Shown one piece after another: positions 35,524 to 46,418 of a DNA stretch of 64,000 nt. Source of the stretch: Podospora comata (taxonomy: Eukaryota; Ascomycota; Sordariomycetes; Sordariales; Podosporaceae). Numbering within the stretch: the first letter of the stretch is position 1; each line of letters starts with the position of its first letter. A program made the position numbers and the translations under genes. The stretch lies in NCBI GenBank assembly GCA_017354895.1, contig CP071494.1:1984001-2048000 (forward strand). The letters run 5' to 3'. The notes beneath the pieces are model-generated. The model was not told the origin of the DNA. It saw only the letters and a program-made list of their open reading frames with translations, and searched no databases.

Positions 35524-36033
35524 TCAACGCCCCAACCCCATCGAACCCTGATCGCCATAGGTAAACGGATGCTTGGTCTGCGAGTCATCGCAGTTGGCAT
35601 ACGACATAACAATATAGATACGTACAGCATGTGTGTGGTTGGTGGGCCAGCCATAGTACCCCGAATAGCCAATCTTGACACATTGATTGATTATAGCGTT
35701 GGAGACCTGGAGAAGATCTAGCGTACTCGTCGTAGCCGCATCACCGCCAGGTGGGCTGCTCTACATCGTAGAACGATGGTGAGTAAGGTAGGCACTTACA
35801 ACAAGCCACAGGTTCGAGGAAGACGTAAAGATGTGGGTTGTGGTCATTGTGGAGCAGTTGCATAACGAAATTTGGCATGTTTCCAAGGCTGTTATCCCAG
35901 TCGCCAAAAACGTAGAATCGGTTGTTGGAATGGAATTAGGAATTGTAGAAGCGGACGACTGAGCGACAGTTTCATGGAGATGGTTGCAGAAAAAAAGAAG
36001 GAGGAAGCCTGCGACACGAGAGTTGAAATTCAT
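35524..36033 (-). pseudogene. Small secreted protein gene or remnant
   Basis: On the minus strand an ATG at 36033 starts a signal peptide (MNFNSRVAGFLLLFFCNHL) ending near TVAQ. That frame stays open to a GTAAGT donor at 35799. After an acceptor at 35707 (CTCCAG) or 35761 (ATGTAG) it continues through SNAIINQCVKIGYSGYYGWP to a stop at 35524. However, the middle of exon 1 reads far more like protein in another frame (RFYVFGDWDNSLGNMPNF, then LLHNDHNPHLYVFLEPVAC), interrupted by one TAA. This suggests an old secreted-protein gene with two compensating frameshifts and one nonsense change. An intact gene in the first frame remains possible. No family recognised. Confidence 0.4.
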
Positions 36034-37971
36034 CTTGATGTAGTTGACTGTTGACATACCGTACAACGTATAATTGCTCTCTCGCTAGTTTACATGAAGG
36101 GGGTGAATTTCTTGTAAGAGTAAGCGCTGGATTTATAGTGGACCGGATCTTTCACATGATAGATGTTGACTTTAAGGGAAAGGTGTTTGAATGTTTGAGT
36201 GTTCGAGTATTGCGAGTCTGCATTTGAGCGCGACATTCACCTCATGCTCCGATGGGCGACACATCTATTCAGGTGTGATCAGAATTGAAACGAGCACTTT
36301 TCAAGGCAGGGCTAACATAATAGGCTACCTGGACTTGTCAGGTGAGCTGACCGGTTGCAATGATTGTGATGGGAGAAAAGTGATACGGCGATTGTCACGG
36401 TTACCTATGCTTGCTGAAGTTCGTTTGATCATTTTGAGTGTACCCATGAGGCCCTATAGCCGAGACATTATACCGCCGTATGACTGGTCCTGACTACCAA
36501 CGAAAAGGGGACCCTGAAAGGCAGTCAGAAGAGTTTGCATCAATACAGACAGACAGGAGATGTGTGTCGAATCTCCCAAACCACCTAGCCTTCCTCAACC
36601 AGGCAGGCCTCCTGCGTTTCAGAACAATCCAAAAGACATGTTGCCCAGCTGCCCACAGTGCCGAGATGCTTCAAACGGCCATTTGACGTCAAAATCACCC
36701 GCCAGGTGCCAAAACGGCGTCCGGTTATGAGCGGAGGACCAACCGTGCCATGTGGCATCATCTTGATTGTGGGGGTTAACCTGACTCTTCGGGCAGCTGG
36801 CGCCTACTGACTTGCATTGACTTGAGTTAACTAGCTGTTGAAGAAACAACTTTCACAGAGACAAATACATCCGTACGACTTTTTCTCGAAACATTGGTCA
36901 TTACCGCACTCCCAACTGTGCCATGTAGCGGCATTTTGGTTGTGGGGTGGACCCTGAGCGCGTTCCCGTGTCTGTCCTTGGGACCTGCATAGAAGCTCTA
37001 GAGAAAGGATGATATTCTGGAAAAAGGACAGAGCCTGATTGGCTACTGCTCTGAGACACCACACCCACCTCTCCAATTCATAGCCTTGCGCCATGTGATT
37101 GGTCACAATGCCTCGCCGGTCCTGAATTCTATGCGCCTTCACTGACTATTAATAAATACCTTAGATTGACACTACTGCCAAGAATCTGTGCATACGCAAT
37201 GATCGGGCTTTGTCCCAAACTACGGCAAGATAATGCAGAAGGATGAGTTGTTCCCTCTGTGGGTCAGGTTATGAGACGTTTGAGGTATATTCGTTGCGCT
37301 CCATGCCACTTCTCTGTATTTTCCACAGTTCTCAGAATATTATCACTTTTCTCTTCTGCCTCGGGTTCACCACATTCACCTAGGTACCTGATAGATTCTC
37401 ATCCAGAATCTTTGGCAGACAATAAACACAGGAATGTCTGTCGCGTTATATCCAGGCTCAACAGACAATTCTCTGCTTTATTCATCGATACTATCTTGCA
37501 GCGAGGCTTCGAAACCACGCGCCTGTGCATGATGTGGCGTTCTTGTTGGAGACGTTCATGCAGGGTCTCAGCTCTTGGCGATAGCTTCACTCGACCCAGA
37601 TTGCTACGAAGCACCCTCATGCTTGATGGTGCAACCACTTCAGGGGCTTTAAAGATTAAATATGGCTGATTCGAAAGTCTGTGTGGGAGGGAGGTGAGAA
37701 CGCCTAGGCTTAGTGGCTTGCTCAGGGGTCAGGTAAAATGAACTAGAAGGGCGCCAATGGGTCTGGGATCTCGCAAGGCTACGGAGCTTTTGAGTAGAGG
37801 AGAAGCATAAACAGGTGGTGATGTCTTCTATTAATTAGACTGTGTTCTCAACAGGGTCACATCTTCTTCACCCCTTGCCTTCATTCGACCGATTACCTAC
37901 CTGCCTAGCATCGAACCATTCAGTTGTCATACGTAATTACATTTCCAGACTTGAATTCAACACAAGCCGCC
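36034..37971. other. Intergenic, about 1.9 kb
   Basis: No supported gene. Contains a diverged direct duplication near 36.74 and 36.91 kb, listed separately. Confidence 0.5.
36740..36965 (+). repeat. Diverged direct repeat pair, about 48 bp units
   Basis: The segment around 36740-36787 (core GTGCCATGTGGCATCATCTT) recurs at about 36912-36959 (core GTGCCATGTAGCGGCATTTT), each continuing into TTG(A/G)TTGTGGGG. Identity is roughly three quarters by eye. This may be an old local duplication or a fragment of a dispersed repeat. Confidence 0.45.
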
Positions 37972-39213
37972 ATGGGAAACAACGTATGCGCTCCAAGGGG
38001 ACAAAATGGCTATAGCTGCGACTTCGAGATTGTCAGGAGTAACTTCTTTGGAAACCTTTCGGCAAATAACTTTGACTCTGGCAACGTCAGTGCCCTTGAA
38101 GAGATGGAGCAAGTCGGAGCAGATCCTGACATTGCCGGGCCCGGCGTGAGTTCTTCACTTCCATCTCTGCTGCAATTTGGCACTTATGCTGACAAAACTA
38201 AGATACTCCTCGCCGTAATGATGGCATTTGTCGTGTCCATTCTCATTGCCTTTTTCATCCACGTGTTGGACCTAGTGGAAATTTGTTCAGGGCAAGTGTT
38301 ACATCCAGGCTGCCGATGTTCGAGATTCAAGGTGCTAACAGGACCATACAGGAGCAAACCAGCAAAGAGAGTCCACCATATTCTCAACAGGATCCTGATC
38401 TCGTGGAACGATCAGCAAATTGTCCTTGGCATTGCAATTAGCACAGCTGCGCTTGAAGAGTGGTGCAGCTTCTCAACCTACCACCTCAACATCATCAAAC
38501 ACTGGCTGATTCTCTCTTCCATTACCCATGTCAACGCCCTCCTTGTTCACTGCAATTACTTCCAAAAGAAAAATATTGTGGCAACAACATTGAGAGCTGG
38601 ACTTATCTCCCTTCATGTCATCTTCACCGGTGTTGTGGTATTCGGACATGGACAAGCTGCCGAGAACAAAATCCCCGAAATCCACCATCAAACGCCCCTG
38701 CAAATCCTGCCAGCAAGCTGCTTCTTTGCAAACTCCACAAGACCCAGCCTCATTCAACAAATGCATGTGGAAATGCCGGAAACCGAGACCAGTTCACTTT
38801 CGAGCAAGTCACTGTTCATCTGGGGAATTGTGCTGATTGTTTGCAGCAAGCTGACACTGTTACGTCATCTTTGGGCGACTGAGGATAGGAAGAAGCGTCG
38901 TTTCATGGTATGGTGCATTCGACTAGCCCTGCTTGGACTGAATGTGGGACTGGGTGTAATTGCAATCACTGGTGTCCAAAGCATTCGCAGCTGGATGAGT
39001 GATGAAGGCTTGATCGATATTTCAGACGGCTCGGAGAGCGAGTATTCTTACGGGCAGTACCTCTCAGCTTATTTGGCATTGTTTGCTGCCTTCCAGATTG
39101 CTGAAAGCTTCTTTGGTAAGAAAGGCTCCCACCTGAACGATATGTTTTTTTGTCTTAGTATCAAAGGCTCCTGGTGCTAACTATTTGACTTTGCAGAAGA
39201 TATTGAGGAGTAG
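37972..39213 (+). CDS. Putative seven-transmembrane protein, uncharacterised
   Basis: Two exons, 37972-39115 and 39197-39213, give 386 residues. The start is the GCCATGG at 37972; the frame is open further upstream but has no ATG. The intron has GTAAGA, a GTGCTAAC branch site and TTTGCAG, and the last exon encodes only EDIEE after a shared Glu codon. Seven hydrophobic segments are visible, beginning with ILLAVMMAFVVSILIAFFI, then QQIVLGIAIS, HWLILSSITHVNALLVH, LRAGLISLHVIFTGVVVFG, LFIWGIVLIVCSKLTLL, IRLALLGLNVGLGVIAIT and YLSAYLALFAAFQIAE. The N-terminus has sequons and cysteines and could be extracellular. The pattern resembles uncharacterised fungal integral membrane proteins, perhaps receptor-like. 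Confidence 0.7.
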
Positions 39214-39494
39214 AATCTCTTATACGGAGGTCAAAATGGTCCAGTATGATGTATCTGACTACCTAAGTATGTACGATCAGCGGTTTTTGTATGGGTGCTG
39301 CCTGTGGGAATGGGGGTGGAGGAATGGTTTCATCTCTTCAACGTACCATGTTTTCTTGTCGCTACAGAGGTGAACATCAAGGGGAATTGTACCAACAGTT
39401 TCTTAGTATGTAAAAGATTTGTCGAGATAAGTAAACCTGTATCTTAGGCGTTGGTACCCCTTTGTGCGTCTAGTGAATGGTGTTCCCGCTTTAA

Positions 39495-41738
39495 TCACAT
39501 GAATTCCATCTCGCTCACTTTCCACTCTCGCCATGCTTCCCCCTGCATGATGCCATCTACATAACAGTCTCCAACAAGTCTGAACCGATTACAGTACTCT
39601 CTTCTCACTACAAAAGGGGAACGACCCCCTGCCAAAAGCGCCACATCATCGTCAACCTTCGTGTCATGCGGTACGAGTGCTAATCTTCCGTCGTCTAGCC
39701 GTGCCAGTGCCTGGTCAAGCGGTGTTGCAAGCACGGTATCCAATCTGTATGGCATCCTGAGAACGTAGGATAGTCTACTGTTCAAAAGATAACCCCCAAC
39801 AGCCGAGACCAAATAGCTGGCGATGGTGGATTCCAAAACGAAGTTGGTAAAGACTATTGCAGCGGTCTGTAACCCTATCCAACACAGTAGATAAGGCGGG
39901 ACTTTACCCATACCGAAGAAGTTGATTCCAAGTAGTAGATGATAGGCCGATGGATAATAGTAGAAAGATCCAGCCAGCCTTAGTAGCCTGAGAAATGGGT
40001 TCCATCGTATAGATCTGGTCTGAGTGTGGAACTGTGCTATAGCCTCCACGATAAAAGTTTCGTTTGGATAGTCGGTAAAGAGAGAATCAACCATTTCGAC
40101 TCCTCTCGGGCCCTTCATCAAGGTTTCAAACATGGCATACAAAGGATTTGTCTCGCTTCTATCACCTAGCCAGGTCCCGTCAGAGAGCGCTAGGTCGGCA
40201 TACTCCAAAAGGATTCCCATTGCTGCGCCTTTTCGAAGACAGTTTTCGAAGTAAGTTATGGCCAGCATAAGTAGTCCTGACGTGGTTGATAAGACGCTCC
40301 GCATGATGCCATTGTTGAGTCTTTGAAGGGTATCTGCTTGAGAAGCGCGAGCTGTCAATTTAAGGACTCCCCGGGGTGTCCTGTGGCCAACAAATAGATG
40401 GTGAATTTCCATCGGTCGACACACCGCGGTGATCTTCCCCGCGATCATTCCGTAAAGTATGAGAATACTGTTGTCACGCAACTGTGGTGGTGGACATTCG
40501 GAGTCCCCGGACGCGTTGTAAGCGTTGTATAGGGCAGGTCTGACATCTCCTGTCCGGTTGTATGGGTTTCCCTCTGTCAGATCCCATCGAGGACGTGGAA
40601 GGCATTCCGAGTCGTACTGCCAGTTTGGTACCCATGATGGCAGATCATCGTCTCTTTTTATGAAGCTGGGAGAGCTACATTCAACAAGCAAGCTCAGGTC
40701 TTGCGACTGTTGCAAGATTTTGAATGCGATATGTGTGTAACACTGAGCGGTTGATACCGCGTACTTGGGCCCTGGCAAATCATCCATGAAGAACCGGCGT
40801 TCATCGGGGCGTAGGAGACCAATTAAGCCATATACCTTATCCCGGTTATTTTTGGCACACGACCAACGAAATTGAACAAGCAGATGGGAAAGGCTGTAAA
40901 ATACACGAGGCTCGTTATCCCTCTGCATTCTCGTGGTCTCATCCAAGGCACGGAAGTTTGGACCCATGCCCCTCAAAAACCACGGCAGACACTGCTCCAT
41001 CGTGAGGATCAAGATCTTAAAGTCGTCCCAGTCCAATGTGCACTTCGACGTGAGAATCCGTGATCTGGAAGCAAGGCTCATCTCCTGAATGACCCAAACA
41101 CGACTCCAGTACGGATGCCGGAGAATCTGAAGTAGACCAACCACAATGTCGTCGGTGAAGGAAGTGTCTTCTCTCAACGCAGCCGCGGTAGCGGCATTGT
41201 GTATTCGATTCAAGTTTGTGTTCTCATCCATGGTAACGACAGTCATAGTCAACGCTGCAAGAAACCTCATTGTAAGTTCCTTCTGTCTCCACTTCACGGC
41301 GTAGCTCTTGCATGCTTGGAAACAGAGATTGGCGTTGGTAGGAAGAAAGGACTCGGTGAGCCAGATCAAGACCTCTTCTGCTTGGGTGTAGATTTCACCC
41401 ATGAGATCAAGCTGCTGTTCTTTTTCTGGTGCTGCTTCGTTCTGATCGATACAAATCGCGTCAATCCATAGTCGCTCATTGACAAACTCGACGCTAAAAT
41501 GCTGCAATGCCCAATAGAGGTTTCTCGTCACTTGTAGTTGAACCCCGTTGCATTGGATCGTAAGAGGGTTGCTCGAGTCGCCCCAGACATAGGACAGAGC
41601 CTTGAACTGAGTGCTTGCCAATGAAGCAACCTCAAGAGACCAGCGGCCGTCAGAAAAAGTCAAAAGGCGGATATAAGGGCCTGTCGTGTCGGAGGGTGGT
41701 GGCAGGGGGAGATCGAGGTGTAGGGGAGAGGAAGTCAT
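39495..41738 (-). CDS. HET-domain (heterokaryon incompatibility) protein
   Basis: Single exon, 747 codons. The HET domain occupies about residues 45-200 with its three blocks: FKALSYVWGD, NLYWALQHF followed by RLWIDAICIDQNEAAPEKEQQ, and MGEIYTQAEEVLIWL. The rest is a long helical region of unknown function, with hydrophobic stretches near residues 610-680 that could be membrane-associated. Family knowledge: HET domains, related to TIR folds, trigger regulated cell death on non-self recognition and are often highly variable. There is no attached NACHT or WD region. The frame is intact, in contrast to several nearby pseudogenes. The neighbour 280 bp away is the seven-TM gene, convergent with it. 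Confidence 0.9.
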   Translation of the reverse strand: MTSSPLHLDLPLPPPSDTTGPYIRLLTFSDGRWSLEVASLASTQFKALSYVWGDSSNPLTIQCNGVQLQVTRNLYWALQHFSVEFVNERLWIDAICIDQNEAAPEKEQQLDLMGEIYTQAEEVLIWLTESFLPTNANLCFQACKSYAVKWRQKELTMRFLAALTMTVVTMDENTNLNRIHNAATAAALREDTSFTDDIVVGLLQILRHPYWSRVWVIQEMSLASRSRILTSKCTLDWDDFKILILTMEQCLPWFLRGMGPNFRALDETTRMQRDNEPRVFYSLSHLLVQFRWSCAKNNRDKVYGLIGLLRPDERRFFMDDLPGPKYAVSTAQCYTHIAFKILQQSQDLSLLVECSSPSFIKRDDDLPSWVPNWQYDSECLPRPRWDLTEGNPYNRTGDVRPALYNAYNASGDSECPPPQLRDNSILILYGMIAGKITAVCRPMEIHHLFVGHRTPRGVLKLTARASQADTLQRLNNGIMRSVLSTTSGLLMLAITYFENCLRKGAAMGILLEYADLALSDGTWLGDRSETNPLYAMFETLMKGPRGVEMVDSLFTDYPNETFIVEAIAQFHTQTRSIRWNPFLRLLRLAGSFYYYPSAYHLLLGINFFGMGKVPPYLLCWIGLQTAAIVFTNFVLESTIASYLVSAVGGYLLNSRLSYVLRMPYRLDTVLATPLDQALARLDDGRLALVPHDTKVDDDVALLAGGRSPFVVRREYCNRFRLVGDCYVDGIMQGEAWREWKVSEMEFM

Positions 41739-43552
41739 TTGAAGACGAAATTGGAAATGAATTATTTGTATAAAAAGTCTGATAGATCAAAGGTTGAGGA
41801 CAATGAAAACAATGATATGATGTCGTAGAATCTCTAAGCAAGAGAATTTAAAAGGTTCAAACATGATGCTCTGAAAGAGGGGTTGTGCGGCTGAAGCTGA
41901 GTCTGGTCACGGTGCAGACTATTGTGGCTTAGCCCACGACGTTGATATGCCAGAAACCTGAAACAGAAGATGGCTCGGCCTCTCTAGGCCAGGAAAATAC
42001 CTGGTACCTATCTCAACTTCCAGCGGGCCATACACTTCAGTAAATATACTGCAATTGTAGAACTGGAGCCAATCTTGCTCCTTGGTCACCTTTCGCCCAA
42101 ATCATTGTCTCTCCACTACAGGGGGTGAGCCCCTGAGCCCCTTTGTCAAATGAGGTATGGAGTGCCAAAAAGGTGTCAATTCTGTTGTTGTACGAGGGTG
42201 AGTTGCCCAGGTGGCTGGAAAAGACCGAACCCAGTGGCCCAGGTCTCACTGCCAAGATATTAATTCCTTAACAGTGGCCCCAGTTGACTATTTTGACACC
42301 CTTTTGTGGGTCCCATGACACAACAACAACAACAACAGGGTTAGGGTTACTACACTGCTACATCTCAACGTGTTTTCTCCAAATTCAACTGACTGTGAAC
42401 AGTCTCCGCTTATTTCTTTGTGATACACGAACACATGAAGTAGATCCAGGACATGCTGTTGACGTGGAACTTTTGAAAGGTGTGAACACCTGAGCGCTGT
42501 TCCTGAGTTGCCGCAGTGGCTTTGTCAACAACTGCCACACGCACTTCTCCGCCAGGGCCATGACTATGGTTTGCTACTACTTTAAATGATAGAAAAAGGC
42601 ATACCTCAGACGACCTGCGTTTGTGACGTAGGTCTTCACTAGGTACTGTTTGGACGGCTTCAATCCCCTCACTATTTGGTCCTGGCAGGTCCAGAGCAGA
42701 CTGGGGTCTGGGAATCAGGTGCCTGGGCACAGCAGGTTGGTTGCTCTGAATTATGGACCTAGAGATAGATCATAAAATGAATCAGGCGGTGGATCTTCAA
42801 CCTTGATGGAATGGATGTGCTCAGTTGTGAAACTGCATACACTCGCCTTTCACCGAATTCGCCGTTGATATGTGATTGATGTTGGTAACATGCGATCTTA
42901 TATGAAAGCCCGTAGTCGAGCATGGGGATATTCAACATGTCCGTTGTGGTCAAGTTGAAGTTTCTGCATTTGATATCATACCCCCATGGTTGTGAATCTC
43001 CAGTTGATATGCTCCAAGAAGCCGACATTGGTGACCTTCTAGAAGCTAATTTCAGTACGCACCTCAAGAATCAATGTCGCGCTCAAGACGTCAGAAGAAA
43101 GTACACGCAACTGACTGGGGGGCATACGGAAGGCCCGTTCGTTTGCCAGTAAGGGTGAGGCTGTTGAGAAACCACACCCCGCCCGCTGACCGTAAACGGG
43201 AGCAACATATCACAACAGTCACCCAATGTCGGAAGGTCGGCGAAATTTTGACACGGCCGTACTCCACCCTTCACTTCCCCGGAGCAAACCAAGGCCCGTT
43301 TCACGACCGCGATCTCCTCATTTTCCTTACACAACCCGCAAACTCAAACCACTGTCCGTCAGAGCGCAGTCATGAGGTGGCCATCTTGAGATAGCGACGC
43401 ATCGTTCAGTGGACTAGCTTGGGCTTCCACGTGTATTTATATGTACAAGAATCGCTTCACTGGGCTATTTACCCAGTCCCTTTCCGTCACACTCAGAAAT
43501 CAACAGACCGAGTCATCGCCAAAATTACAAAATCACTCTCGCCGCTGCCATC
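41739..43552. other. Divergent intergenic region, 1.8 kb
   Basis: Promoters of the HET gene and the second Hce2 gene lie at its ends. It holds a short CAA repeat with TTAGGG units at 42321-42349. Open frames here have no protein-like features. Confidence 0.5.
42321..42349 (+). repeat. (CAA)n microsatellite joined to AGGGTTAGGGTTA
   Basis: Five CAA units run into two telomere-type TTAGGG units. This is too short to be a telomere remnant with certainty; it may be a Tbf1-type site or chance. Confidence 0.5.
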
Positions 43553-44158
43553 ATGCACGTCTCCAGCCTGTGCCTCGCGGCGATCGCGTTCCTGGCCATT
43601 GAAGTTCAAGCCGCGCCAGCCACACAAGCCACAACCAATGCCCTCCACGTTGGTACCCAGAACAGCCCCGTCGGCCACCACTGTGGAGTCTCGACCTACC
43701 TGAACTACCTCAGCTCCTCTCTGGTCGATGACTGTCTGAAGATGCTCGACAACCTTTCGCCTGATTCTGGTGGTGGCGGTGAAGATGGTTTGAACAGAGG
43801 CGATATGGACTGGTGAGTTAAGTCAGACTCTAACCTTGTTACTCTAACGTTTATGCTTTGCAGGACCATCGTCGGCGACTTTCACCGGGAGATTGGCAAA
43901 TACTCAACCTGCGCGTTCGGCTGCCACGTCACCTACCCCCAAGGTGCCCTCGCTATGATCGGTATCGATGATGTTCGCCGTGTGGTGCAGAGGTCGATCG
44001 AGATGTTCAAGCATGCGGGCGATGGGGGAGATAAAGTTGGAGCTCAGGGGGATTTTGAGTGCGACTTTGCTGGCTCGGCTGGGAAGACGGTCAGTTGGTA
44101 TCTTTTCAACCCGATCATTAACTCAACGTGTTTTGGTGGTGGGCCATGGTCTGGATGA
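43553..44158 (+). CDS. Second secreted Hce2-like protein, one intron
   Basis: Two exons, 43553-43812 and 43864-44158, encode 184 residues. The intron is 51 bp with GTGAGT, CTAACG and TTTGCAG. A signal peptide of about 20 residues ends at QAAP. The cysteine and aromatic pattern matches the gene at 21878: HHCGVSTY, then VDDCLKML, a Trp, YSTCAFGC, an IGIDDVRRVV helix, and GAQGDFEC. One extra cysteine lies in CAFGC. No dibasic processing site is seen before the domain. Family knowledge is as for Ecp2/Hce2 proteins; role here is unknown. The transposon begins about 240 bp downstream. Confidence 0.7.
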
Positions 44159-44402
44159 TGGTGAGAGCGGAGTTGGGTGGGTAAGGTTAGTTTTTGGAAA
44201 TAGTGTTAGGGTACTGCTGGCGGACTCATACACTGTTTTAGGGCTGGGAGAAGTGATATCCCTGTTTGACAGCTAAGACTCTAAATAATTGATCATCTGT
44301 TTGCCCTTGATGGGCTGATATCATGTCACTTCTAGATAGGCTACTTTGAGGTATGTCTCGACACTCAACAAAGCTTCCTTCAGTGACCTTCGGTCGGAGC
44401 TA

Positions 44403-44440
44403 GGATGGATGACAAGGAAGTGGACCACATATGGCTGTGG
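44403..44440 (+). repeat. Left terminal inverted repeat
   Basis: 38 bp, pairs with 46320-46357. The best-conserved internal core is TGGACCACAT. Confidence 0.85.
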
Positions 44441-44601
44441 CCCAGGTAGGTTTGAACTACCCAAGCCATTTACCCACATTAAACCCTCCACAACCCTGGA
44501 CCTCCGAAAGCCTCCCGATATCAACACACACTTTATATTCCACCCACAAAGACCAAAAATGAAGCTTTTCTTTTACTTCTTTTTGCTCCAGGTACCCAAC
44601 A

Positions 44602-46203
44602 ATGGCCAAATATACCGAGGAGGATATTAAAAATGCCCAGAAAGACATTGCCGCTGGTATAAGCCAGCGAAAAGCGTCCAACAAGCACGGCATTCCACGT
44701 TCCACCCTGAAGCACCGCATTGATGGTACCCTACCAAGGAACCTTGCCCATGAAAACCAACAGCGACTTTCTCACGACCAAGAAGACCTCATTGTTCAAT
44801 GGATCCTTCGTCAGGAAAGCCTTGGCTACGCTCCTACCCATGCCAATGTGAAGGCTTTAGCGGCCAGTTTACTGGCTGAACAAGGCGATCCCAACCCCCT
44901 TGGCAAGCACTGGGTATCCCACTTTATTGGCCGTCATCCCGATATTAAAACAAAGGTTGGAAAGAAAATTGACTATGCCAGAGTCAACGAAGCTACACCG
45001 GAAAATATCAACAAGTTCTTTGACCTATATTCCACCGTTGACTGGATCAAGCCTAGGCACAGGTATAACCACGATGAGGTGGGTATAATGGAAGGCCAGG
45101 GAGAAAACGGCTTGGTTATTGGGTCTTCGAAGCGGGACAAGAAGTCTGTATACGTTAAACAGAACGGAAGAAGGACCTGGACCACCATACTTGAGTGTAT
45201 CTCACAAGACGGGAGAGTCCTCCCCCCCGGGGTCATCTTCAAAGGCAAACACCTTCAAACGCAATGGTTTAAGGACCAATTGAACAAGGACTGGTATGTG
45301 GCTGTATCAGAGAATGGCTGGATCAGCAATGACCTTACCGTTGGTTGGCTTAAAGAGGTCTTTATACCAAGGACTGAACCTGAGGATCCATTAGAACCCC
45401 GTCTTCTTATTTGTGATGGCCATGGCTCACATACCACGGACGACTTCATGATCCGGTGCTACAGGAGTAACATTTACCTTCTTTTCCTGCCCCCCCACTG
45501 CTCTCACGTCCTTCAACCCCTTGATATTGGCTGCTTTTCCAGTGTAAAGAAGGCGTATAAGAGGCTTATGGCTATGAACGACGCCCTCACCAACTGTACG
45601 CCCAACGGCAAAGTCGACTTGGTCCGGCTGTATGACCTTGCCCGCAATCAGGGCTTTAGGAAAGAGAATATTGCCGGCGGCTGGCGTGGGACAGGATTAT
45701 GGCCCATACCTAGGCGCAAACCGCTCTCTTCAAGCCAGGTGGTAGTCCCTGTGGTGCCGTTGGATCTCTCTTCAAAAACACCTACTTTCCATACCGTGGG
45801 GGATTCCCAGGTGGCCAAGAAGGTCAGGGACCTACTCAAGAACCATACGCCGGCCGGAAAATGGCTTGCGGCAAGGACTCTCACCACTACTATACTCACA
45901 CTGAGATCGGAGGCATCCATCCACAAAGCTGATGCGGCAAGGCACCAACAGAACGCCCAAAAGGCCCAGGAAGCAAGAAAAAGGCGCAAGTTGAATAGAG
46001 AAGACTCGAATTCCAAGTTTGTGAGGCTCTGTGAACTGGAAGAGGCCCGCATTGAAGGGAGGGTGGTGGAGGAAGAAGTAGTAGCCAAGGAGGATGTGGA
46101 GCAGCCAGAGCCAGCCCACCCTGTGCGGCGCAGCGCACGTCATCGGGTTCAAACCAGGCGCAAGCGAGAAGCAGATGCAATTTCTGACTCTGACAGTGAA
46201 TGA
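44602..46203 (+). CDS. Pogo/Fot1-like DDE transposase
   Basis: 533 codons in one open frame. The N-terminus has a psq-type helix-turn-helix (YTEEDIKNAQKDIAAGISQR, then KHGIPRSTLKHRIDG). A CENP-B-like second DNA-binding domain follows (LIVQWILRQESLGYAPTH to HWVSHFIGRHPDI). The DDE-1 core has Asp in YNHDEVG, Asp in LLICDGHGSH and Asp in LQPLDIGCF, i.e. the DDD triad, all present. The C-terminal region is a charged coiled coil (QQNAQKAQEARKRRKLNRED) with a basic patch. Length is typical of fungal Fot1/Pot2/Tan-type transposases. There is no stop or frameshift, so it may be active or recently inserted. Confidence 0.93.
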   Translation: MAKYTEEDIKNAQKDIAAGISQRKASNKHGIPRSTLKHRIDGTLPRNLAHENQQRLSHDQEDLIVQWILRQESLGYAPTHANVKALAASLLAEQGDPNPLGKHWVSHFIGRHPDIKTKVGKKIDYARVNEATPENINKFFDLYSTVDWIKPRHRYNHDEVGIMEGQGENGLVIGSSKRDKKSVYVKQNGRRTWTTILECISQDGRVLPPGVIFKGKHLQTQWFKDQLNKDWYVAVSENGWISNDLTVGWLKEVFIPRTEPEDPLEPRLLICDGHGSHTTDDFMIRCYRSNIYLLFLPPHCSHVLQPLDIGCFSSVKKAYKRLMAMNDALTNCTPNGKVDLVRLYDLARNQGFRKENIAGGWRGTGLWPIPRRKPLSSSQVVVPVVPLDLSSKTPTFHTVGDSQVAKKVRDLLKNHTPAGKWLAARTLTTTILTLRSEASIHKADAARHQQNAQKAQEARKRRKLNREDSNSKFVRLCELEEARIEGRVVEEEVVAKEDVEQPEPAHPVRRSARHRVQTRRKREADAISDSDSE

Positions 46204-46319
46204 GCTACATTTTGGTATAACTCCCATAGAAATTGACCCAATATTAGTCTTGTTGTGGCCAGTGTGAGCATTCAGGGGTAATCTCAACAAGGTTGTGTGG
46301 CTGGTGTGGTGGTGGTAGA

Positions 46320-46357
46320 CCAGATCCACATGTGGTCCATTTACTGGTCATCCAACC
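46320..46357 (-). repeat. Right terminal inverted repeat
   Basis: 38 bp, inverted match of 44403-44440 at 31 positions, followed directly by the TA duplication. Confidence 0.85.
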
Positions 46358-46418
46358 TATATTGCAAAAGCCTCTTTCTCACTCTTCTATAGTTCCCTAA
46401 CCACTTTCTGGTCACTAC

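Larger units (their letters stand above)
44401..46359 (+). mobile_element. Complete pogo/Fot1-like (Tc1-mariner) DNA transposon
   Basis: The 1.96-kb element is bounded by TA on both sides (44401-44402 and 46358-46359), the target duplication of this superfamily. Terminal inverted repeats of about 38 bp match at 31 positions, starting GGATGGATGAC on the left and GGTTGGATGAC when the right end is read inward. It carries a single transposase frame. Flanking genes are the Hce2 gene on the left and the berberine-bridge pseudogene 60 bp to the right. Boundaries were found by comparing the two ends by eye. Confidence 0.88.

Noticed and set aside
37259-37669. 136-codon plus-strand open frame
   Set aside because: No signal, domain or splice partner; residue composition looks random on both strands.
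42337-42349. Interstitial telomere
   Set aside because: Only two TTAGGG units, compatible with chance or a transcription-factor site.
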